Positions 58,873 to 64,000 of a DNA stretch of 64,000 nt are shown here, one piece after another (position 1 is the first letter of the stretch; every line of letters starts with the position of its first letter). The stretch is taken from NCBI GenBank assembly GCA_964636985.1, contig CAZWSX010000031.1, forward strand, positions 3,151 through 67,150. Direction: 5' to 3'. A model generated the notes under the pieces. That model was not told the origin of the DNA. It saw only the letters and a program-made list of their open reading frames with translations, and ran no database searches. This stretch comes from CAZWSX01 sp964636985 (GTDB lineage: Bacteria; Planctomycetota; Planctomycetia; Pirellulales; Pirellulaceae). Position numbers and translations under genes: made by a program.

Positions 58873-58894
58873 GCACAGACAGGATTGTCTGTGC
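58873..58894 (+). repeat. Dispersed GACA-GGAW-TGTC hairpin, copy 6
   Basis: 9-bp arms GCACAGACA/TGTCTGTGC around GGAT, followed by TACTTTT. The left flank GAGCGTGCCCACTGC is like that of copy 1 (3526-3542), so the unit is longer than the stem. It lies just after the end of the convergent PHA-system gene. Confidence 0.8.
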
Positions 58895-58910
58895 TACTTT
58901 TCCTTCCTCG

Positions 58911-59216
58911 CTAACTCCTCAGCAATTTCGCCAGGTCGTCTTGGAATTGCTTTTTGATCTGGCCTTGGAACATCATGGCCGCGAGTGGCAAGTTGCCAAC
59001 CACGACGGCCTTGGTCTCCTCGACGGTGATCTTGCCGTCCATCCCGCCAACCATGCTCTTGATGACGAACGTCATCACGTTCTCGGCCCATGTTGCTTCG
59101 ACGGAGGTGACCATCGAGCCTTGTTTCTTTTTCGCCATATCGACGAACTGATCCAACCGGCGCTTGGCTTGTTCCTGGTCAAGTTCGTGGGGGACTTCAA
59201 CCGTAAAAGTCGGCAT
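58911..59216 (-). CDS. Polyhydroxyalkanoic acid system family protein
   Basis: 101 residues from ATG 59216 (MPTFTVEVPHELDQEQAKRRL); the longer open frame from 59294 has no support. The pattern VEVPHELDQEQAKRRLDQFVDMAKKK, then ATWAENVMTFVIKSMVGGMDGKITVEE and VVVGNLPLAAMMFQGQIKKQFQDDLAKLL matches the family named polyhydroxyalkanoic acid system (TIGR02610-type), proteins of about 95-105 residues with a START-like fold. Cytoplasmic. No PHA synthesis genes are nearby, and the family's real function is uncertain. It is alone on its strand, with a dispersed hairpin adjacent to its stop. Confidence 0.75.
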   Translation of the reverse strand: MPTFTVEVPHELDQEQAKRRLDQFVDMAKKKQGSMVTSVEATWAENVMTFVIKSMVGGMDGKITVEETKAVVVGNLPLAAMMFQGQIKKQFQDDLAKLLRS

Positions 59217-59347
59217 AGTAAGGGCACTTCGCGTGATGGTTGATTGAATGCGGCGATCGTCCCAACGATCTTCCGTGAGCCCTTTATTGTACAAGGCGAA
59301 GCAGAAATCGTCGCCCGCCGAGACTCAATGTAATCATCACAAGCGGG

Positions 59348-59968
59348 TCATCGCAGCCGGGGATCGTCGCAACCGAGCAAACCAACAGTGAAACCGTGGC
59401 GCTGCAAAACGCTAGTCGCCTGGCCGTTGGTGACCAGAAGTGCCACAAAGGCGATGCCCGGGACGAATCCCAGTCCGCCGCAAATGACGGCTCCGTAGAG
59501 GCCCCACAGCCGGTTTGCCATCATTGCCAGTCCGAGTGCCGTCCCCGTGGACAGCACCAGGGTGAATATCGACCAAACGACAATCACCAGGGCACCGAGC
59601 ACCGAGAACATTCCCTGTCCCGGAGGCGGACGCAACAGCGGCATGATGAATCCCAGACCGAAGCCTCCGCCGCACATGACCAAGAGCTGCAAACCGACGA
59701 GCGTGACCAGCCATCGCTGAATGCGCGCGATCTTGCGCAGGTCCTCGAACGAAAAACCCTCGCCAGGGACAGGCTCGTTCGCTAGTGCCGCCAACACTGG
59801 CGGCGCCTGGTAAGGATTGTGCACACCAGGGACGTACTGCGCGCCAGGGGCTGGGTAACCAGGGACCTGGTAACCGGTTACTTGATTGCCAGGAACCTGA
59901 TTACCGGGGACGTGGTAATCGCCCGGCGGCTGCTGATTCGGATCGAACGGCATCGGATTGGACGACAT
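59348..59968 (-). CDS. Membrane protein with a Pro/Gly repeat-rich N-terminus
   Basis: 206 residues, ATG at 59968. The first 60 residues hold a degenerate PGxQV/PGxxV repeat (YHVPGNQVPGNQVTGYQVPG and further copies) followed by NPYQAPPVLAALANEP. Residues from about 80 form four membrane helices (WLVTLVGLQLLVMCGGGFGLGF, SVLGALVIVVWSIFTLVLSTGTALGLAMMA, LYGAVICGGLGFVPGIAFVALLV). It looks like the planctomycete type in which a short Pro-rich cytoplasmic head precedes a small membrane bundle. Function unknown; no near operon partner. Confidence 0.65.
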   Translation of the reverse strand: MSSNPMPFDPNQQPPGDYHVPGNQVPGNQVTGYQVPGYPAPGAQYVPGVHNPYQAPPVLAALANEPVPGEGFSFEDLRKIARIQRWLVTLVGLQLLVMCGGGFGLGFIMPLLRPPPGQGMFSVLGALVIVVWSIFTLVLSTGTALGLAMMANRLWGLYGAVICGGLGFVPGIAFVALLVTNGQATSVLQRHGFTVGLLGCDDPRLR

Positions 59969-60071
59969 GGTTCCCGCCTTGCGCGCACGAAACAGGAGAG
60001 CTCACCGACGGAGTATAAGCCGGGCAAGGATCTTATGATACTTTCGGCAACGATCGGCGCTCGCCGTGGAA

Positions 60072-61451
60072 TCAGCGCCGGATTCGCGCGGAGAAGTCGG
60101 GGGCGTTTAGATTCTTCACCACTCGCTCGTTGGCCAGGGCTCGCTGCCGGACTTCCTCGAACGGCAAGCGGTTCTCGATCAGCCCCAGATCGTACGCCAG
60201 ATTGGCCGAGTAACCGGGCAACAAAATGCGATAGTCGTACGGAATTCGCCCCGGCGCGAGGTGATTGATGTGCTGGGCAATGTTCGTGGTGCAGTTGTTG
60301 GTGAGCGTGTTGTAGAACTCGGGACGCTCGGCCAGCCGGTTGGTCCGCTCCATCATTTCGACGAACAGTTTGCGCACCTTGTCGGGCGGCGCCGTCGAGC
60401 GGTAGATGTAAACCTGCGAGTTCCTTTGCAGCACGCGGACCGGAATCAGGTCGTGCTCGTCGGCAACCACATACACTAGTTCGTACTCGTTGACGAACCC
60501 CTTGGTGGTCGAATAGTTGTCGCCACCGCGGCGTTGGCGGATTTCGATGGAAACGCCCACATAGTCGCCGCGCCCGAAGCCGAAGCTCAACATCGTATGA
60601 GCGATCTGTTTCATACCGTTAAACGGCACCACAATGAAGTCGACGGTCTTCAAATCGGCCAGGTCGTACTCGCGGTCGTAGTGAGCGACCACGCAATCGG
60701 TATCGGTGAGCCAGCGGCAGTTGCGCACGTTTTGCAGCTCGACGGAACCATCGTCGTGAAAGTCGCAGTGAGCCAGCTTCCGGAACTCGGGCCGCCAGTC
60801 GCGATCGTTGCTCGGCTTCAAGCGGGTCAGCGGATTGAGCTGTTGCAGGGGCGACTCGACCACGACTGGCTGAAGCGGGTAGACCTCGTCGTCCTTATCT
60901 TTCGCGAGCGGGCCCGGCGCCGACGGCTCGCGCGAGGGATCCTCACCGCGGCCGGATGGCAAAGGCTTGCCAGGGCGCGATGCCCCGCGGTTCGAGAAGA
61001 AGTCGTCAGGAACGATCCCGCCTTGCGTCGGAATTCGCTCCGCCGGCGGCAACGTCTCACGACCGCTCTTCACGTCTGGTGCACGTGGACCAATCGGCAA
61101 GTTGTAGTTGCGAGACCCGCCATGAGGAGAACTGCCGTTGGGCGACCCGTAATAGGGCGTGTCGTAGTAGTCCACGCCGCCTGGCTCTTCGTGAACCAAG
61201 CCACCATCGCCCATCTCGGCATAGCCATCGCCGCAGCAACCATCGCAGTCGGGATCGCCGCACTGGGTGCACACGCCGCTATCGCCCCAGATCACGCAAT
61301 GGAAGAAGTCTTTGATCGGCGCGGGATGTTGACAGTACTGGCAACATCCGCAGCAAGCGACGAGCACGATAAGCACACTGGCGCGCAGGACAATCCCAGC
61401 GAACGAGCGTTCGCGACGCGAAGCGATCGGGATTATCACGCTGGATTGCAT
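60072..61451 (-). CDS. Lipoprotein with a DUF4105-type domain
   Basis: 459 residues from ATG 61451. The longer frame from 61550 would translate a non-triplet repeat at 61481-61519 and is rejected. The N-terminus has a lipoprotein signal (SVLIVLVACCGCCQYC). A Cys-rich stretch (GVCTQCGDPDCDGCCG) and a long Pro/Gly/Ser-rich region follow. From about residue 245 the DUF4105 domain starts (DRDWRPEFRKLAHCDFHDDG), including HYDREYDLADLKTVDFIVVPF, HTMLSFGFGRGDYVGVSIEIRQRRG and YNTLTNNCTTNIAQHINHL; NNCTTN has the Cys and His expected of the family's papain-like active site. Predicted extracytoplasmic. Confidence 0.85.
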   Translation of the reverse strand: MQSSVIIPIASRRERSFAGIVLRASVLIVLVACCGCCQYCQHPAPIKDFFHCVIWGDSGVCTQCGDPDCDGCCGDGYAEMGDGGLVHEEPGGVDYYDTPYYGSPNGSSPHGGSRNYNLPIGPRAPDVKSGRETLPPAERIPTQGGIVPDDFFSNRGASRPGKPLPSGRGEDPSREPSAPGPLAKDKDDEVYPLQPVVVESPLQQLNPLTRLKPSNDRDWRPEFRKLAHCDFHDDGSVELQNVRNCRWLTDTDCVVAHYDREYDLADLKTVDFIVVPFNGMKQIAHTMLSFGFGRGDYVGVSIEIRQRRGGDNYSTTKGFVNEYELVYVVADEHDLIPVRVLQRNSQVYIYRSTAPPDKVRKLFVEMMERTNRLAERPEFYNTLTNNCTTNIAQHINHLAPGRIPYDYRILLPGYSANLAYDLGLIENRLPFEEVRQRALANERVVKNLNAPDFSARIRR

Positions 61452-61480
61452 GCCACGCTGAACAAGAAACGCATCTTGCC

Positions 61481-61519
61481 GAAACTGCTCCCCAAAACTG
61501 CTCCCCAAAACTGCTCCCC
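61481..61519. repeat. Three tandem 13-base repeats in the DUF4105 gene leader
   Basis: GAAACTGCTCCCC, AAAACTGCTCCCC and AAAACTGCTCCCC, ended by AAAAC. The unit is not a multiple of three, which argues against translation. It lies about 30 bases upstream of the chosen DUF4105 start on the minus strand. Confidence 0.75.
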
Positions 61520-61592
61520 AAAACATGGAACGCCGTTTCGGATGCGGCATACGTACCGGCGCGGCCGCGCGGCCAGTAGGGAAAAAATGACA

Positions 61593-61615
61593 AAGGGGCC
61601 AAGTGCTGGCCCCTT
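61593..61615 (-). terminator. Probable terminator of the MCE-ABC operon
   Basis: On the minus strand AAGGGGCC/GGCCCCTT with a seven-base loop, followed by TGTCATTTTTT. The U run begins five bases after the stem, so it is less compact than the other terminators. It lies 40 bases after the MCE gene stop. Confidence 0.65.
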
Positions 61616-61654
61616 AGGGAGAAGATCGCGAATTTTAAGCCGCTAGCTTTGCTA

Positions 61655-63019
61655 CTAGCGTCGCTTTTTCGGAGGGCTATCCTTACCGCGCGCCGTCGGG
61701 ATGACGATGACACCTTCCTCTTCATCCATCGAGTGGCTGATTGAGCGAGCCCGAGCCCGTTCCCAGTACTTCATGGTCGGCGGCTCGTCGCCGTAACTGT
61801 CGGGCACATACTTGTTGCCCGTTCCCAGCGGCGTGCGATCGAGTGCGCCCTTCACACCAAGATAGCGAGGATCACGAGCCAGCTTGTCGGTGATCACGCG
61901 GGCGTCGTCGACAATCGGCAGGGCTTTCTTGGTGATCTCTTCGATGTTCGCAGCGGTTCGTTCGAAGCGTCCCATGATCTCGATAGCGCGATCGTACAAC
62001 TCAGGATCTTTGATGAACTTGTTGAACGATCCTTGGCTCGAGTTGATGTTCTCGGTCAGTTCGATCAGGTTGTTGACCAGCCGATCGGTCTTGTCGAGCG
62101 TTCCGAGAAAGTCTTCGATAAACTCGGGACCGCGATCCGCGAGGGGCTTGGTCACCTTTTCCATGTTCGCCAGGTTCGCTTCGGCCCGTTTGCCGACGGC
62201 TTCGATCGTGTCGAAAATGTCGCCCATGTTGGCCATGGCGTCGTCGGCGCTTTGAAGCGTCTTCTTAGTTTGGGCGATGGCATCTCGCAGTTCTTGGAAG
62301 GTGTCGGGAATATCGCGAATCATCTTCGTCACCGATTCGCGGAACTCCGGATCGTTCAACGCGGCGTTGGCCGTTTCGACCGATTCGTTGAGCTTGTCCA
62401 TGGTGCTGCTGAACTGGTCGAGCGCCTTCTCCGTCTTTTGCATAATCCGCGGAATGCGGTCTGAGTTATCTCCGATCACGCTGTTCACGTTGTCGGTCAA
62501 AGTTTCGATTTTATCTCCCACTCTTTGGAACATTTGGAGCGTCTTCTCGACGTCGCCTTGCATGTTCATCATCGAGTCCATGGGGCCTGGCGCGACGGTG
62601 CCATCTTCAATCGTATCGCCGTCGACCAGTTCCTCCCCCAAGTCTTCAGGAGGAGCAGGTTCTTTACGAGCCGCCGGAGCCTGCACGAACTCGATAATTC
62701 CGTCTCCCAAGAGACTCGCCGTACCAACGCGGACTACTTCGTTCGCGTAGATCGGGCGATTGCCATCAATTTCGCAATCGACCATGACGGTTCCGTCGCG
62801 CAGCAGATCGACCTTTTTGACTCGCCCGATCAAGATGCCACTCTTACGAACCGGCGTTCCGGCCGCCACGCCTGGAGCGCTGGCAAAATGGATGTGGATG
62901 AGTCTTTTCGAAGAGAACGGGTTGGGCAAGTCGCCGACGAGAACGATCAAGACGACGCCGATGATCATCGCCGCCAACACGACCACGCCCACTCGAAATC
63001 GAAGTATTTTCTCGTCCAT
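61655..63019 (-). CDS. MlaD/MCE-domain protein
   Basis: 454 residues, ATG at 63019. One N-terminal membrane helix (VGVVVLAAMIIGVVLIVLVGDLP), then an MCE domain at about 38-115 (RLIHIHFASAPGVAAGTPVRKSGILIGRVKKVDLLRDGTVMVDCEI, ANEVVRVGTASLLGDGIIEF). A Pro/Glu-rich linker leads to a long helical region (roughly 150-380), with repeated heptad-like segments (KIETLTDNVNSVIGDNSDRI, LDQFSSTMDKLNESVETANA). MCE proteins form periplasmic rings that carry phospholipids. The ABC ATPase gene 27 bases upstream is the expected energy partner, so an Mla-type lipid transporter is likely. The tail is basic. Confidence 0.92.
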   Translation of the reverse strand: MDEKILRFRVGVVVLAAMIIGVVLIVLVGDLPNPFSSKRLIHIHFASAPGVAAGTPVRKSGILIGRVKKVDLLRDGTVMVDCEIDGNRPIYANEVVRVGTASLLGDGIIEFVQAPAARKEPAPPEDLGEELVDGDTIEDGTVAPGPMDSMMNMQGDVEKTLQMFQRVGDKIETLTDNVNSVIGDNSDRIPRIMQKTEKALDQFSSTMDKLNESVETANAALNDPEFRESVTKMIRDIPDTFQELRDAIAQTKKTLQSADDAMANMGDIFDTIEAVGKRAEANLANMEKVTKPLADRGPEFIEDFLGTLDKTDRLVNNLIELTENINSSQGSFNKFIKDPELYDRAIEIMGRFERTAANIEEITKKALPIVDDARVITDKLARDPRYLGVKGALDRTPLGTGNKYVPDSYGDEPPTMKYWERARARSISHSMDEEEGVIVIPTARGKDSPPKKRR

Positions 63020-63046
63020 GTTTCAAATCTCTCGTGAGGCCGCGGC

Positions 63047-64000
63047 CTACCGATCGTTGGCCTCATTGAGTTCATTCATGCGATCGCCCGCTTCGCCGTT
63101 GACGAACTGCAACACGCGGCGATCTGCGCGATCGAGTTCGCTGGGGTGCCCGTCGAACACCACTTGCGGCTCATCGGGCCCCAGCCGCGCCAGCGGATAG
63201 GTCATGATGACGCGGTCGGCGACCTTTCGGGCGGTCCGCATATCGTGCGTCACAATCAGGCTGGTGACGACGTGATTACGGCGCGTTCGCATCATCAGTT
63301 CGTTGATGATGTCGCTCATGATCGGGTCGAGCCCGGTCGTCGGCTCGTCGTAAAGGACGACTTCCGGATTGAGGATCAGCGCTCGGGCGAGGCCGACGCG
63401 TTTTCGCATCCCGCCCGAGAGTTCCGCCGGGCGTTTGTAAACGACCGATTTGGGCAAGCCGACTTCCTGGAGCCGATCGAGCACTTGTTGGCGGACCTCG
63501 TCGTCGGTGTGCCCGCCTTGCTGTCGCAAAGGGAAGGCGACGTTTTGCCCGATGGTCATGCTATCGAAGAGGGCGGCGTTCTGGAAAACGAAACCAAAGC
63601 GGACTCGTTCGGCGGAGAGCTGCTTATCGTCGATCGCCGCCAGGTCGGTCCCATCGAAGATTGCCTGGCCGCTGGTGGGACGAATCAGACCGATCGCGCA
63701 CTTCATGAGGACGGTTTTGCCGCAGCCGCTCTCGCCGATGATGGCGACCGTTTGTCCTTTGGGGATCGAAAGGCTGATGTTGCGCAGGACCTTCTGCTTG
63801 CCGAAGGTTACCGTGAGTTTTTTTAGCTCGATGTGCGGGTGCTGCGCTTCCGCAGGTTTTGGTTGCGGGCGATCTTGCTTGCTCTGCTTTTCCTTCGCTT
63901 CCTGCTTTTCCTGTTTCTCTCGTTTGGCTTGGTCTTGCCTGGGCTGCTCTTGCTTTCGCTCTTGTGGCGGTTGCTTTGGTCTTCGTTCGAGACGTGGCCC
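63047..64000 (-). CDS. MlaF-type ABC transporter ATPase, with an unusual charged N-terminal extension (incomplete)
   Basis: The frame continues through base 64000 with no start codon visible after the right edge; 317 residues are in the window. The ABC core starts HIELKKLTVTFGKQKVLRNI. Walker A is GESGCGKT, the signature is LSGGMRKRVGLARALILNPE, Walker B is VVLYDEPTTGLDPI, and the switch His is in VTHDMRTA. Preceding the core are more than 50 residues very rich in Gln, Lys, Glu and Arg (RKQEQPRQDQAKREKQEKQE). There is no ATG, GTG or TTG in frame between the edge and Walker A, so the extension is either part of the protein or follows an out-of-window start. With the downstream MCE gene it makes an Mla-type lipid transporter. 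Confidence 0.92.
   Translation of the reverse strand, partial: GPRLERRPKQPPQERKQEQPRQDQAKREKQEKQEAKEKQSKQDRPQPKPAEAQHPHIELKKLTVTFGKQKVLRNISLSIPKGQTVAIIGESGCGKTVLMKCAIGLIRPTSGQAIFDGTDLAAIDDKQLSAERVRFGFVFQNAALFDSMTIGQNVAFPLRQQGGHTDDEVRQQVLDRLQEVGLPKSVVYKRPAELSGGMRKRVGLARALILNPEVVLYDEPTTGLDPIMSDIINELMMRTRRNHVVTSLIVTHDMRTARKVADRVIMTYPLARLGPDEPQVVFDGHPSELDRADRRVLQFVNGEAGDRMNELNEANDR

Noticed and set aside
60534..61646. 370-codon plus-strand open frame opposite the DUF4105 gene
   Set aside because: Antisense to NNCTTN and other conserved DUF4105 blocks and runs through the 13-base repeat.
1..64000. CRISPR array
   Set aside because: The repeats found are scattered single copies or non-spaced tandem units; no regular spacer pattern and no cas genes.

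Overview
The window looks like a chromosomal segment from a member of the Planctomycetota, most likely the Pirellulales/Pirellulaceae. The evidence is the family content: two DUF1549/DUF1553 planctomycete-cytochrome proteins paired with two twin-arginine DUF1501 proteins, a MoxR/DUF58/BatA-type cluster, a DUF2617 protein, many secreted proteins of unknown function, EF-hand proteins, and gaps filled with short repeats. No species can be named from the sequence alone. No rRNA, tRNA, CRISPR array, transposase or prophage gene was seen.

Layout. 1-9.3 kb: small exported proteins, including a tandem pair of transglutaminase-like paralogues, a lipoprotein, a Tat-type alpha/beta hydrolase, a class C beta-lactamase-fold hydrolase, and two proteins sharing an unrecognised C-terminal domain. 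9.4-16.5 kb: two hypotheticals, then a minus-strand operon DUF1549/DUF1553 - PPC-domain protein - DUF1501. 16.7-21.2 kb: two tandem paralogues with nine EF-hand loops followed by TolB/PD40 repeats, each behind a nearly identical leader. 21.3-37.1 kb: moxR, a repeat-filled gap, then eight closely packed plus-strand genes (DUF58, BatA/VWA, VWA plus GATase-like, a 1117-residue membrane protein, two small exported or membrane proteins, a terpenoid-cyclase-fold protein, a large thioredoxin fusion). 37.3-43.3 kb: a second DUF1549/DUF1553 and DUF1501 pair, interrupted by a four-helix-bundle gene lying between purine/pyrimidine tracts, with an EF-hand/deiodinase-like thioredoxin-fold gene upstream.

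43.6-64 kb is mixed: DUF2617, a methyltransferase, a GNAT acetyltransferase, a zinc ribbon, queC, a Cys-rich secreted protein, an ECF sigma factor overlapping its membrane partner, a cytochrome c/copper-monooxygenase-like protein, ComEC, pyrE, a sugar isomerase, a GTPase-DUF697 protein, ndk, a PHA-system protein, DUF4105, and an Mla-type MCE protein with its ABC ATPase running off the right edge.

The most unusual signals are non-coding. Six intergenic hairpins share a GACA-GGAW-TGTC core, but their outer stems differ by paired changes. There are also a four-copy AT-rich repeat, C/T-rich tracts, and a conserved 44-bp block ahead of both EF-hand/TolB genes. Most function calls rest on motif recognition without database searches; start codons were chosen from signal peptides, ribosome-binding sites and paralogue comparison.
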